The translations under genes were made by a program, and so were the position numbers. This document shows positions 1-11,911 of a DNA stretch of 64,000 nt, piece after piece. How positions within the stretch are numbered: position 1 is the first letter of the stretch; each line of letters opens with the position of its first letter. The notes under the pieces were generated by a model, which saw only the letters and a program-made list of their open reading frames with translations, was not told where the DNA came from and ran no database searches. This DNA is from Flaccisagitta enflata (lineage: Eukaryota; Chaetognatha; Sagittoidea; Aphragmophora): the NCBI GenBank assembly GCA_965153355.1, contig OZ231126.1, positions 111,600,001 to 111,664,000 on the forward strand. The letters run 5' to 3'.

Positions 1-437
1 TTTCTCCCCTTTCTTCCTACAGGGTCACTACCGCCCCCACCACCATGCTGCACCCCATTTGATGCCGCGTCAGTGCCATCGCGACTCCAATCGCCAAGGC
101 GAAAATTTACGTTCAAATCGCGGCCAAATCGCATCCGAACATGGGCGACCACCTTCCTTCCGAGCAAAAACATCACCATCAACACGGCGAAAATGACGAA
201 GAGGCCTTTGATGTACAGACCCAAAGGATCAAGCCATTTCAGCTCAAATTCGACCTCCGGAATTTCGATTTCTTTGGTTGGTACTGTTTCCACGAAGGTC
301 GAAACTGTGGAGTACTTATCAGTGGTTTCCAAATCCACAGAGGTCGGTCTTGTCGATTCTGTGAAAGTCACATTTGTGCTATTTATCCATAACGGCTCCA
401 CCAAGGCAAATTCGATTCCTGAAGTAACATTCATCAT
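1..437 (-). CDS. partial small membrane protein of the Polinton-like element
   Basis: An open minus-strand frame starts at ATG 437 (a second ATG lies at 434), with an in-frame stop just upstream at 450-452. It runs off the left edge without a stop, giving at least 145 residues. The first 65 residues are Ser/Thr/Glu-rich with NxS/T sites at residues 3, 19 and 22. A single hydrophobic segment follows at about residues 72-92 (core FVIFAVLMVMFLL), then a basic stretch (GRK..R.R) and a Gly-rich tail. This looks like a type I or type III single-pass protein with a glycosylated outside part. I do not recognise the family; position beside the integrase suggests an element gene, possibly a virion or membrane accessory protein. 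Confidence 0.5.
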   Translation of the reverse strand, partial: MMNVTSGIEFALVEPLWINSTNVTFTESTRPTSVDLETTDKYSTVSTFVETVPTKEIEIPEVEFELKWLDPLGLYIKGLFVIFAVLMVMFLLGRKVVAHVRMRFGRDLNVNFRLGDWSRDGTDAASNGVQHGGGGGSDPVGRKGR

Positions 438-473
438 TTTTTTTTTCTGTTACACACAAAATAAAACACAATT

Positions 474-1560
474 TTATACATTTTTTACACTGAAATAGGG
501 CTTTTTGCTACCTTCTACAGTAAAATATGTATATACACCATCATTTTTCCTCACAGCACTTTCCCCTAAACAATTCAAATAATGCGCTTTGCCTATTGTC
601 ATGTTTTTAAATACCTTTAATTCATAGTATGAGAATTTGGCCTCAGATACAGGGGCAAGACTATACACATTGCCCGATAGAAAGTAGAATAGACCATCGT
701 GATTGAACCGTTGCAAGACAATGTAATAACAATCACCAAAACTTCCATGACTTTCTTTAAAACCCAGATTCTCTTTGGCACTGTTTTTTTGTACCTTTAC
801 TACACAGTACAACTCAATATTCATTGGATTTTTGAGATTTTTTTTCAAATACTTTCTACTTTTAATCCTATGAGAGTGTTTCATCATGAGGACCTGTTTT
901 GGGTTTTGATTTATCATATCTTTACTTGAATAGCCATTAAACACAGCACGACCTCGACTATTCATGATTTTTTGAACTGCCAGTAGTCTCTCAGGCCACT
1001 TCATAACTCCACTGCTCTCATCATTTTGCAGGCTTCTCTCAATCAAAATTTTTGCCGTCCTAATAGCCTGCTCTGCGAAAACCGAACCCTTCCCCTTTCT
1101 CTCAAGTCTTCTAGGTGGTATAGGGTTCAGGCAAATAATCAGAGTTATAAAACACAAATTCAAATGCTGCAATCACATCTTTTGCACGAGTTGACTTCAA
1201 CGGGGCCAAAAATGTCATTAATGACAAAGAATCAATTAACAACAGAATTATTTTTGTAGCGTCACTCCCATACTGTCGATGTTTACTGAAAAAGGCTAAA
1301 TCACCATGCATCCAGTAGAAAAAATCAGGTGCCAAAATCATAGCTCTGGATGTCTCCCTTTTTAATCTTTCAGAATCGTTCCGTATCACCAGACCGCTGG
1401 ACTTCTGCCCTTCAAGAAATTCTTCTATTTCTTCTTTTTTTACATCAAATCCTCATTTACTTAGATATTTATAAATTTCATTCTTATTCTTTGACAGAAA
1501 CAGCGGAGATTCTTTCTTCTGAAGCGCAAAAGTCAAAGTTTTTCTCGCACTAGATCTCAT
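474..1560 (-). pseudogene. Polinton-type retroviral-like integrase, broken
   Basis: The product would be a DDE integrase that inserts element DNA. The ATG at 1560 opens a basic N-terminal stretch, which hits an in-frame TGA at 1453-1455. The same frame then continues through the catalytic-core start (GDLAFFSKHRQYG, then LLIDSLSLMTFLAPLKS, typical of the rve fold) until about 1111. The rest lies in another frame (474-1172), which includes KGSVFAEQAIRTAKILIER and a C-terminal SH3-like, Tyr-rich region. So there is one stop and one frameshift near 1111-1172, exactly where the second catalytic Asp motif should be. The ATG overlaps the TGA of the next upstream gene as ATGA (1557-1560). This is a non-functional copy. 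Confidence 0.75.
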
Positions 1561-2445
1561 TTTCGCACCCTCTTTTTCTTCCCAGTGCCTGGAGCGACCA
1601 AGGCCGACTTCCACGCCTCGTCCAACTGTGCAGTCAACCTAGGCGATCGACATAAAGAATTCAAAGATTGGTCATCAAGGCCGAATTTTTTCGCAGCCGG
1701 CGTCAAATTTTCCTCCTCCTCATCTGCGCCTCGTCGACGCTTCCTCCCCTTTTCCCTCTTTTCCTGCCGTCCTACCGATGATTCATCTGCCACAACAGGC
1801 GCGTCCGACGTACTATTTTCAACAGCACCATCTACAGCTTCACTCGCGTCAACTCCAATGTCTTCGTTGTTTGCAGGTATCGGATCTAAGGCAGCTTTAT
1901 CCTTTTCTCTGATGGTACCAATTTTTATCAAATCGTCCTTGATCGCAACAGAATCGCCTGATCGAATTGCTTGTACAGCAGTTTTTATGTGCAAAAGTCC
2001 CTCCAAAAATAGTTAGGCCTATCGGTAAATTCGCCGCGTCGTTTTTCACACAAAATGGAATCAAATTTTTTATATTTGTGAATCTAATGGTTTCAGATGC
2101 TACAATGATCTCAAAAGAGTTTCTATCGTAGCTCATATAATCGCTTTGGTTTATTGACTGCAAAATAGTCTCACCCAATTCTCTTTCTTTGGCACCATTC
2201 AAATCACTTAAAATTACATCATATTCACTTCTTGGAGCCGCCGCATTGCCGTTGTTCACGCCATTGTCCGGTCTTGAATTGGTTGCTTCCCCACTTTTCA
2301 GCAAGGATAACTTTTTTCCATCAATCAATCCTTTTATCCGTTTGATTTTTTGCTCGCACGAGATGCCCGCGTCATCTATAACTGCAGTCAAATGTGGTGA
2401 TTTTATGTATGACGTCTGTGTGCTTCTACTCATTGTTTTTCCCAC
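1557..2445 (-). pseudogene. conserved uncharacterised Polinton protein, frameshifted
   Basis: There are two overlapping minus-strand frames. 1897-2445 gives an N-terminal part with charged, coil-prone sequence (KIKRIKGLIDGKKLSLLKS) followed by ETIRFTNIKNLIPFCVKN. 1557-2006 continues the homologous order (LLHIKTAVQAIRSGDSV), then an acidic linker and a strongly basic tail (GKKKRVRK) that looks like a nuclear-localisation or DNA-binding signal. The switch between frames falls near 2000-2030, so one indel separates the halves. The layout (a helical N-terminus, then a short conserved globular stretch) recalls an uncharacterised protein common in cnidarian and other Polintons. I cannot name a function. 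It lies between the pX-like gene and the integrase with a 4-nt stop/start overlap to the latter. Confidence 0.55.
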
Positions 2446-2456
2446 AAAATTCTAAT

Positions 2457-2629
2457 CCAAACTTGGACTATAATTCGGTCTGAATAGGTGTCATTACAAT
2501 CCAAACTTGGACTATAATTCGGTCTGAATAGGTTTCATTCCAAGTCAAACTTGGACTATAATTCAGTCTGGATAGATATCATTCCAGACCAGCCTCAGAC
2601 TATAATTATCTCTGGGTAGGTGTCTTTAA
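2457..2629. repeat. 44-bp tandem repeat, 4 copies
   Basis: The unit around CTTGGACTATAATTCGGTCT recurs with a 44-bp period at about 2457, 2501, 2545 and 2589, with increasing divergence to the right. It occupies the gap between the uncharacterised gene and the pX-like gene, directly upstream of the former. It could be a repeated promoter or enhancer block (each unit has a TATAATT-like core) or a simple minisatellite. Confidence 0.8.
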
Positions 2630-2934
2630 TCGTCGCATTCAATGCAATTGCTGATAAAATCAGCTATCAGATAGTTGTTAAATAGCTTTTTCTCCCTTTC
2701 ATTGCACTTTATAAATCTCTTTTTTCGCTTTTTTAATGAAATTTTTTCATCCTTTAAAAAATTCAGTAACTTTTTAAATTTTAAAATTTTGCGACGAGTG
2801 GACGATGAGAAACAAGATTTCAGTTTTTTCTTTTTTAAATTACTTATGATTTCAACCACGCAAAGAAACACGCCCCTCTTCAAATGTTTGTCAAACAATG
2901 TATCTGTCACACAAGCTTCCAGTAGGGCCTTCAA
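2626..2934 (-). CDS. small basic pX-like core protein of the Polinton-like element, start uncertain
   Basis: The minus-strand frame encodes about 103 residues from a non-ATG position. It has a helical Leu/Ala-rich start (KALLEACVTD), a cysteine-containing hydrophobic patch (VFLCVVEIISNL) and a very basic centre (RRKILKFKKLLNFLKDEKISLKKRKK). This pattern matches a small Lys-rich protein found next to the packaging ATPase in many Polintons and adintoviruses, compared by some authors with adenovirus core protein X. It probably condenses or binds DNA in the particle. An ATG at 2966 is out of frame; a run of nine T on the plus strand at 2942-2950 lies between it and this frame, so a homopolymer indel may have separated start and body. 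The usual hydrophobic C-terminus is not obvious. Confidence 0.5.
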   Translation of the reverse strand: MKALLEACVTDTLFDKHLKRGVFLCVVEIISNLKKKKLKSCFSSSTRRKILKFKKLLNFLKDEKISLKKRKKRFIKCNEREKKLFNNYLIADFISNCIECDD

Positions 2935-2975
2935 ATTCTTCTTTTTTTTTGCAACCCATGAGTCATCCTTTTTGC

Positions 2976-3656
2976 CTACTTGGCATCTACCTCGCCGTCA
3001 TCACTCAGCTCACTCTTACTTGACTCGTGAAATGATAAAACTGGTCCAGGTTGACTCATCATCACATTGGTAAAAACCGTAGGGCGCTTCATATGTGTCG
3101 ATATGCAAATTACCATGCTTTGATATTGTTGACTTTGCACGTGTTTCTCAAACAAGGTCCATAAAGACGCATCACCCTTCACTGGGATTAGGTAGTTTTT
3201 TAGATATCGACTTAAGCTCCGGGCCTCGTGACTGGTTTTAAAGAGAATGAGATGGGTACTGTTATTCAGCATAGGGTTCAATTTTGACGATTTTAAAAAC
3301 ATTTCAAAACTTTGTGTGGAATACATTAGTATGATGCCATAATGATGGACCCAGATTTGACTCATGACCAGCAAAATTTCTCGTAGTTTTTCGTTGCTTC
3401 CAGTCTGAGGTGCAAAATCATCCACAATAATCACCGTACTGTTTTTATCAATACCCACTTGTTCAATAAAATCTTCTTCTGGCATTTTTTGCAAAAAAAG
3501 ACTTTTAATGTCCTTTTCAGTTGACAAAAATTTTTTCGTCTTGATTACTGCATCACACTCTTCTTGATAAAACCAGACCACCTTAGTAGGCTTCACCCAC
3601 AAGTGATTTTCATGGTCTTTTATGGTCTCGTAAAAAAATGTACTTTTTCCTTTAAA
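2976..3656 (-). pseudogene. Polinton packaging ATPase (FtsK/HerA-type), N-terminally truncated
   Basis: The ATPase would drive genome packaging into particles. The frame is open from 3656, just after a TGA (3657-3659). It begins at the remnant of a Walker A loop (KGKSTFFYETI), followed by KVVWFYQEE, a clear Walker B (STVIIVDDF), a sensor-like stretch (IWVHHYGIILMYSTQSFEMF) and HLILFKTSHEARSLSRYL. Order and spacing fit the Polinton/adintovirus A32-like ATPase. The residues that should precede GKST (a glycine-rich P-loop start) are missing because the TGA and unrelated AT-rich sequence replace them. An ATG start is not visible. The C-terminal acidic tail ends at a TAG at 2976. It is adjacent to the pX-like gene, as expected. 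The copy is inactive. Confidence 0.75.
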
Positions 3657-3774
3657 TCAACAATAGATATGTACCCAATTCTTTAAACTAGTACTCAATC
3701 AAAATAGGGTGTCCTGAACCTAAACATATAAAAACTTTATAAATTTATAAATTTATAAAAAAATTTTTAAAAAA

Positions 3775-4290
3775 AATTTTAAAATTTTGGTAAAAGTAGC
3801 GGGTCCTGGGCCTGGTTTTGGTAAACCTTCATAATAAAACTTCATCTAAAAAGTCCAATTTAAAATAAATTCTAAAATTTTAGTAAAAGTAGATGGTCCC
3901 AGGCCTGAATTTAGAAAAATTCAACTTGAATGTCAATTTTCAAAAAAAAAAATAAATTTTGGTAAAAGTAGATGGTCGTCGGCCTGAATTCAGAGAAATT
4001 CAACTTAAAAATCAATTTTCAAAATTTTTTTTAAATTTTGGTAAAAGTAGGGGGTCCTGGGCCTGAATTTAGAAAAATTTAAATTCAAAGTCAATTTTTA
4101 AAAGAAATTTAAAATTTTGGTAATAGTAGCGGGTCTTTAGCCTAGTTTTGGAAAACCCTCAAATTGAAACTTCAACTTAAAACTCAATTTTAAAGTTTTA
4201 GTAAAAGTAGAGGGTCCTAGGCCTGAATTTAGAAAACTTCAAATCAATTTTCAGATAAATCCAAAAAGTAGAAAATCCTGAGGCTTGGTT
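3775..4290. repeat. about 80-bp AT-rich minisatellite, 6-7 copies
   Basis: A core like GGTAAAAGTAGCGGGTCC followed by GGCCTGAATTT recurs at about 3790, 3880, 3960, 4040, 4120, 4200 and 4265. The interval is close to 80 bp, with A/T runs between. No reading frame is conserved across copies. The array begins just beyond the broken end of the ATPase. Confidence 0.8.
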
Positions 4291-4429
4291 TAAAATTTTA
4301 AGGAAAATTATTATTTTGAGTATTTATCTATTGCTGACCACAAGCTGAGGCTCCCATACAAATCAGGAGGCTACCAGGTGGGTATTTATGGCATTTACTC
4401 GAATAAAATTGCTTTCCACTTTCATCCAT

Positions 4430-5560
4430 GATTCGGATAAAAATTTCTAAAAGTTTCCTATTATATATTTCAACTGTTTTATCTTCCTCTTCCACCTCCA
4501 TATCTTTCCTTTATTTTGCTTCTCTTCCTCCTTTATCCTCCTCCTTTATCCTCCTCATTTCTCTTCCTCTTTTTCTCTTCCTTTTCCACTTTCCTCAATT
4601 ATGGCGCAATTTTTTCTTTCTTTCTTTCCTCCTTTCCTCTATTTCTTTCTTCTCTTCCTTTTCCTATTTCTTTCTATTATGGTTTTTTCTTTTTCCTCTT
4701 CCCCATTCACGCGTCACTTCTCTTCCTCCTTTTCACGCGCCCAACATTCCTCCTTAACTCCTCCTCCTCATTTGTCATCTGTCATCTGTCATCTGTCACT
4801 GCATACCATATGTCATCAATCATCTGTCATTTGTCACCTGTCACTACAACTCTAGACCTTTCACATCACGACCTCTTTAATCCTACAGTCTACATCTACC
4901 TTTTCACATAGTCATTGTCAAACCTCAAATCCCTACCACCTTTTTTTCAAATTGCTATCTCATACCTTTGTCTCAAATCCCTACCTCTCTTATTTTTATT
5001 TCAACCATTTCAAAATCTTCTTCTTTCATTTCCTATTCTTAATTCTTATTTTTCGTGAAAAAAAATTTTCACTTTTTCCTATCAGGTACTACATAAAACC
5101 TAATTTCTACCTCAAAAACCAATTTTCCACCAACTAAAACCAAATTTCCACCATCTAAAACCAAATTTCCACCATCTAAAACCAAATTTCTACCACATAA
5201 AACCTAATTTCTACCATGTAAAACCTTATTTCTACCATGTAAAAGCCTTATTTCTACCATGCAAAGCCTAATTTCTACCAATCCATAACCTTTCTTGTCA
5301 CATATAAAAACCTCATTTGTACCTATAGAAAACCTCAAAAGTACCCACTTATCTCTTATATTCCTCCATTGGTATTTTATTGGTTCCCATTTTGACATCT
5401 ATAAAAGCCTCATTTCTACCCAACAAAACCATTTTTGAACATATAAAAGCCTCATTTCTACCATCATTTTCTTTCCTACTTCTTCTTTTTTCTTCATACT
5501 TCCCTCAAAGGTTTTTCTATATTCCCTTCTTGGTTTCTTTACTTTGCTTTTAAGTTTCAT
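4430..5560. repeat. pyrimidine-rich low-complexity DNA with a 21-bp minisatellite
   Basis: 4430-4760 is C/T-rich on the plus strand. 4765-4850 has short TGTCATC repeats. 5095-5300 is a minisatellite of about 21 bp (AAAACCTAATTTCTACCATG type, about nine copies), with stray copies to 5465. Open frames here are by-products of composition. Confidence 0.7.
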
Positions 5561-6147
5561 ATCTTTCTTCACTTTCATAACCTCCTTCCGACTTCAACTC
5601 AAATGGTAGGAAAACCGCCTTGCTTCTTCCTTCTCTTACGAAATCGTATTTGTAGCTAGTCCATCAGCAGAAATCCTTTCCTTCCTTCTCTCTTCTCTTC
5701 TTCTTCTTCTTCGCTCCTCCTCGCCGTCGAAACGTAGGATTCCCTCTCTGCCAAAACTCTACTAAAATCTCTGTCTTTCTCTTTCAAATTTGCTCTTTCT
5801 TTCGAGGTTCAACTCGAGTAGAGATTTTGAGGCTTGAAATTCTACCATTCTGCAACTCCTCTGCAACTTGTTGCGCGTTTCCTACCCTTTGAAATTGGCC
5901 GGAGCTCCTCCTCCTCCTTATTGGCCTTGCGAGAGGCTTGACCACTGGATTGAGGGCAGGAGACTTTGGGCAGGAGTGGTCATCTCTAGCTAGCTCGTAG
6001 TTATTTCTTTGTTACAAAATAGTAATGGTAGAGGGTATTCCGCCACGTTTCAGAGCCTCCATAGTTTTGACTGCTATAGGATAAATGTCGTTTGCCACAA
6101 AATTCCTTACTACTTAAAATCGTACCTAATCGATCGATAGATTAATC
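5561..6147. other. no feature recognised
   Basis: Mixed sequence with short T/C-rich patches. I see no exon with convincing splice sites, and no repeat shared with the rest of the window. Confidence 0.5.
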
Positions 6148-6415
6148 AACAAGGCCGGATACACGGCTACCCCAGTCGCGTGCGGGTGGGCAGGGGCAGT
6201 AATTGAGGTCACCAGATCATTTGGGCAGGAGCAGTGAAGCCAAAAGTCCCACCCCTATTGTTTGTCCATCTATCGGTCGGTTGGATGGTCCATCACATTT
6301 TACCTGTTTTCATGTCATTGCAGTCTTTAACCTAGCTGCTCCTGCCCAAATGCTCAAGGGACCTCAAATACAGCCCCTACCCACATGCATTCAACTAAGG
6401 TTGCCGTTTATCCAA
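6148..6415. repeat. head-to-head pair of dispersed hairpin repeats (long form)
   Basis: The left part starts AACAAGGCCGGATACACGGC and runs through GTCGCGTGCGGGTGGGCAGG. The right part carries the same sequence in reverse (GCTCCTGCCCAAATG, then CCCCTACCCACATG), so two long-form copies meet with their hairpin ends lost. Confidence 0.75.
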
Positions 6416-6432
6416 TATCTAGAACAACAAGA

Positions 6433-7566
<1,134 letters not shown>

Positions 7567-7568
7567 AT

Positions 7569-7600
<32 letters not shown>

Positions 7601-7602
7601 CC

Positions 7603-7669
<67 letters not shown>

Positions 7670-7670
7670 C
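7567..7670. repeat. (AAC)n microsatellite
   Basis: About 34 AAC units with one CCA interruption near 7601. On the minus strand it reads as a poly-Leu frame, which is not a gene. Confidence 0.97.
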
Positions 7671-8587
7671 GCACCTATCATTGATATAGCAACAATATTG
7701 TAATCATCATCTTAATCATCACTCTTATCATCTTTTTCTTTCGATTACGCATGATTATCAAAAATCTTTTAGCATCAGTAACGTACGTCAACATCATTTC
7801 TTATGTTCGAGCCACCAATCAAGGTAATGGTCATCTTTCCACCAACCACATTCGATGATGTCACAGGAGAGCAACAGGATAGTAATCCTTATACAGCGAA
7901 AGCGATGAATGCAGTTGGAGTTAATGAGAAAATTAAGAAAAGCTAATTACTCCACATCTTTAAAAGAACATATGACGGTAAATTTTTGAAAAAAATAGAT
8001 GTGTTTCAGCCCAGTTTTTCCCTTATACTGGATCAATTATTCAGCAACTAGCACTTCTATGAGACGAATTGTCACCAGACACACTGTGTATGTACATCTG
8101 TATTCAAAAATATGCTTAAAGTCGCCTTTTGATACACTTTTTAAAAATAAAAAGGCAGGAAAATATGGGTTTTTGATGAAATTCCGCTTACAAATTTTGA
8201 GATGACATTGAACATTTTCTGATATATACAGAGGATGAAGCCGCATCCTACCTGATTAAACCTTTAAATCCCCCTTCAGGGTTCCTAGTTAGACACCCAA
8301 GCGATATCTAGGGCCACATTTTATTTTGAGTCTCAAGATTGATCAAGGAAGTCTTGCATGTCGATTGACAAAATGATTTGCATATTTTTAGATAATCAGG
8401 AAAAAAGTCATTTTTTGGTATTGGAAATCAATTGAACTATCGGTGAAGCAATATTTTAGCGTACTAGTATACCTGAGAGTGTAGTTCAACAACAAAAACC
8501 ACTAAAAGTCGGCCTGAACAGCAGGAAATAAGATTAATTCACGTCTGATGACAGAATAACAAAGATTCAGAAAAAACATTTTACCGC
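7671..8587. other. no gene recognised
   Basis: AT-rich, no conserved frame and no repeat identified elsewhere in the window. Confidence 0.5.
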
Positions 8588-8728
8588 GGTCGAAATTCTA
8601 AGACTCTCAAAACCCGCAACATTTTGCATTTTGAAAAACATAGTTCTCTCCGTAATTGATTTTGGAAGAGAACTATGTTTTTATTTTTTCCATTTTTTCA
8701 TTTTCTATGCAAATTTAGAATTTCGACC
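8588..8728. mobile_element. 141-bp foldback element, copy 1
   Basis: It starts GGTCGAAATTCTAAG and ends with the reverse complement, CTTAGAATTTCGACC-like (one gap). Near the centre ACATAGTTCTCTCC faces GGAAGAGAACTATGT. A second copy of identical length lies at 59522-59662 in the opposite orientation. No frame is encoded, so it is a non-autonomous MITE-like unit. Confidence 0.85.
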
Positions 8729-9486
8729 GACCTCATGTCATTTCAGAAATGGGAACTTTTTCAAGTCTCAACAAAACGTCATCACTATTTTTTTTACCGT
8801 TGTTGTTGTTGTTGTTGTTGTTGTTGCATTCAGCTCCATCTGCCACCTCCATCCCCATCATCCAGCGCTCCTTCTCCTCATCCTCATCACTCGTCCTCCT
8901 CCTCAATCCTTGTCCTCTTCCTCCTCCTCTGCCTCAAGCCCCAAACTCATTTCTCCATCCAGAAAAGGATGGAAACAATTTGGGACTCTCTCCTAAAAAA
9001 TGTGCCTTTTCTGCCTGATTAACATTGATTTTTGCCCAATTTTGCTTAGATTTTGATTTCTCCTTTTCTTCCCTAGATCAAGCGAGCGAGCTTATTTTCT
9101 ATCATTTAATTGCTTAAAGACTAATGTTGTGCTTCCCATCATCTCATCCGCTCCCCCCCTTCTGGAAACCCTTCATCCTCGGCTCCTCAGGTATAGGGCA
9201 TTTTCATGTGATATGGACCGGCCCCCTCATTTTCATAATGCCCACTGTAATTAGCGCCCCCCTTCTCTCTCTCTTTCCTCTTTTGTTGTTCAGAACTTAA
9301 AGATCACTTCATTGCTCAACTTGGCATCTTCCTTGCAGCAAGATTCTTTAGACGGAGCTACTTATCTGTTCACCCGGACTTTCAGCTAGCTTGTGGACTG
9401 TCTCACGTCACAAACCGGAACAATAAGCGCTAGACTTTTTTCACTGAGTTTGAACAATTTTTTCTAAGGACAAAGCCAAGCCTAAA
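8729..9486. other. no gene; short (TTG)n at 8798-8826
   Basis: A perfect TTG run is followed by C/T-rich DNA to about 8960. The overlapping open frames in three phases are low-complexity. Nothing is recognised to the right. Confidence 0.6.
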
Positions 9487-10143
9487 ATTTAGGAACAAGG
9501 CCAAGTAGGCCAATAGGTGCGCCATGTCGATTATCAAACGTTTGCGTTGCCGACCAACCAACAGACCAACCAACGGACACAGCCAGTTATAGAGGTACGA
9601 CTCGCACCTAAAACTTATGAACTTATGAACACAAGAATATAGCTCCTATAGTCCAATAGTCCTTTATAACTTTAACTTTAATTTAGGTTCATTACAATCA
9701 TTCATGCCAATGACCCTTTTTGGTCACATTCGCAATGACAATCCGTGTCTTTTGTCTTAAGTGTTTTTGAGCGGGTAATGTTTTAGGGTTAGGGGTGGGT
9801 TTAGGGTTAGGGATGGGGTGGGTTTTAGGGTAAGGGATAGAGTAGTGATTAGGGATAGGGTGAGGATTAGGTGTGGGTTTGGTTTTATATGTTTAAGCTC
9901 GAGGAAGATTGAATTATAGATTTGTCCTTGTGCGGAAAAACGAGAGCACCAAATTGAATTACCTAACATGACCACAACACCGCTGTTTGCATTGTGAGTC
10001 AGAAACTGTCATCATATCGTTTTTAGGTGCGCCAAAGCACCTCTATAACTGGCTGTGTTCCTTGGTTGGTCTGTTGATTGGTCGGTAACGCAAATGTTTG
10101 ATAATCAACATGGCGCACCTACTTGGCATACTCGACCTTGCTT
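9487..10143. mobile_element. inverted pair of short-form hairpin repeats around a telomere-like minisatellite
   Basis: The left copy (9487-9613) runs AACAAGGCCAAGTAGG to GCACCTAAAA. The right copy (10018-10143) is its reverse complement (TTTTAGGTGCGCC to GACCTTGC). Between them, 9780-9880 is a degenerate GGGTTAGGGTTTAGGG array. The unit looks like a composite foldback. Confidence 0.8.
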
Positions 10144-10928
10144 CAATCTTATAATCCTCAATCTTATGTAAAAATATTCAATCTTATGTAAAAATAAGAA
10201 ATCTGCTTTAGTTTCGTAGGCGCTTGGGCACTAATAAGAGGAAATATGCAGATTAAATGCCAGAGAGGTTCACATCCACCCGGTGCAAGTAGAGGCTATA
10301 GCGTATCAAGAATGTGATTTATCGTGAAAGCCTTTCTTCCATGAGCAAGCCAGTTTGAAATTGCGAAGAAGCATTTACGCAAGGTCTGTTAGGGTTAACT
10401 CACTTCTTTGGAGGGTTTTACATGAAGCAGTTTCATTTTGTGCTATTATGTTAAATGAACTCTGGGGAAAAAGACATGAAGAAAACATCATTTACGAAAT
10501 CTAAAATTAAGATATCTAACAAATGAGAATGAATTTAGATCTCGCGGTTTGCTTCAATAATCCTAAACAATAACGGCACGTGAAACGTTCAAGGATTTTT
10601 CAAATTGTCGACAGAAGTATTAGATTTAGCACTTCAAAACACAGAATTCCCAACCCAAGCACAAGTTTGACTGGGCTACGGTGCGTCATGACTGTGTTTG
10701 CGCGTAGAGTGAATTTTTCTTGTGAATGTATGTGGGACCGAGGATGGACAGACCGCTTGAATGTGAGACATTTTGGTGTGTCAATAATTAAAAGGTCTAT
10801 TGTAAAAATAAATAAATCTGATGCTCTTATCATTTTCATTTTTTCAAATTATTTATGACGCGGTGTACGGGAAGAAGAAATTTTGTGCATCATTGAATTT
10901 TTGTTTAAATTGTTTTTTTATTATTCTT
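10144..10928. other. no gene recognised
   Basis: Open frames near 10580-10860 exist on both strands but show no family resemblance or splice signals I trust. Confidence 0.5.
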
Positions 10929-11123
10929 ATAGTCGCGTGCTGCGCAACTCTACACCCCGCTTTGTCGGTCTGTTGGTCCGTCCATTGGTCCGTCCGTCCA
11001 TTGGTTTGTCACAATTTAATTTTGGGGGGTTTTTGCTGTTTTTGGCTTAACTGCTCCTACCCAAATGATCAAGTGACCTCGAATACAGCCCATGCTGGCG
11101 TAGCCTTGTATCCGGCCTTGTTT
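10929..11123 (-). repeat. dispersed hairpin repeat, long form
   Basis: On the minus strand it runs from AACAAGGCCGGATACAAGG to the hairpin AGTTGCGCAGCACGCGACT. The middle has the (CCAATGGACGGAC)-like stretch. Confidence 0.85.
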
Positions 11124-11253
11124 ATTAAAAAAAACTTTTCAAGTTTTGAAGATTAAATTTTTGCATAGATAACCTCTGACATAGAGATTTGATGTACATA
11201 ATGTATCAAAAAATCATAGAAAAAAGATGATTGTTCATTGCATTCACTCTAAA

Positions 11254-11372
11254 AACAAGGCCGGATACGCAGCAAGGCAGTAGCGAACGGTTGACCAGGA
11301 GCCGCAATGCAAAAACTGCTCGTAATTTAGAAATGTATCCTACTGACCAACACGGCAAGGTGCGACTAAAAA
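11254..11372 (+). repeat. dispersed hairpin repeat, internally deleted
   Basis: It begins AACAAGGCCGGATACGC and ends GTGCGACTAAAAA. An 11-bp direct repeat TGCATTCACTC lies just outside both ends (about 11238 and 11376), a possible target duplication. Confidence 0.7.
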
Positions 11373-11456
11373 CTGGGTGCATTCACTCAGAATATAAGTA
11401 TTTTTGTTAATCTTTAATTGCGCTTAAAAAACTGAAGATAAATGAATTTTGAAAAA

Positions 11457-11680
11457 AACAAGGCCAACACCTAAAAGTCATGTGCAAGACCTACAAAAAG
11501 ACTTTGAATAACATAGAATGACATGAAATGACTTAGAATGACTCAGTTTACTCTTAAATGACTTAAAGGAAAAAAATTGATAAAAAAAGTAAAAGTGTGG
11601 CAGATCGACAGATGGAAAGACCAACAGATGGATGGAAGGAAAGAAAAAGCAGGGTGTAGTTGCATGCACTCGACTAAGAA
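11457..11680 (+). repeat. dispersed hairpin repeat, diverged
   Basis: It starts AACAAGGCCAACACC, has GACAGATGGAAAGACCAACAG in the middle and ends in a GTTGCATGCACTCGACTAAG hairpin end. Confidence 0.65.
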
Positions 11681-11911
11681 TAAATAAATCTATAATTTGA
11701 AGTTGATGATCAGATCAAAACGACTTTTGCATATTGACACACCCAAATGAGACGTTTAACAGGGAGCCTCCATAATTAAACATTTTGATTTGCTTTCACA
11801 TGAGATCTCATTAAGGCCAAAAAAGTGAAAAGGCTTAACAGACAGACAGACTAACCAAGGACATATCCTGCGGGTAGCTTATTAACAAGGTGATGAAAAA
11901 TTCAAAGATAC

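Larger units (their letters stand above)
1..3660 (-). mobile_element. Polinton/Maverick (adintovirus-like) remnant, truncated by window edge
   Basis: Five adjacent minus-strand reading frames resemble the gene set of Polintons/adintoviruses: a retroviral-type integrase, a conserved uncharacterised protein, a small basic pX-like protein, a packaging ATPase and a short membrane protein. Such elements are self-synthesising DNA transposons or endogenous viruses. Three of the five frames carry clear stops or frameshifts, so this copy is dead. The protein-primed polymerase, protease and capsid genes are not in the window and may lie left of position 1. No terminal inverted repeat was found on the right; the coding signal stops at the ATPase P-loop near 3656. 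Family assignment rests on order and motifs, not on a database search. Confidence 0.7.

Noticed and set aside
73-498. Plus-strand frames over the left edge
   Set aside because: They are shadows of the minus-strand membrane-protein frame, which has a start, a stop upstream and a transmembrane segment.
9775-9890. A true telomere or chromosome-fusion point
   Set aside because: The array is about 100 bp, degenerate and enclosed by inverted dispersed repeats.
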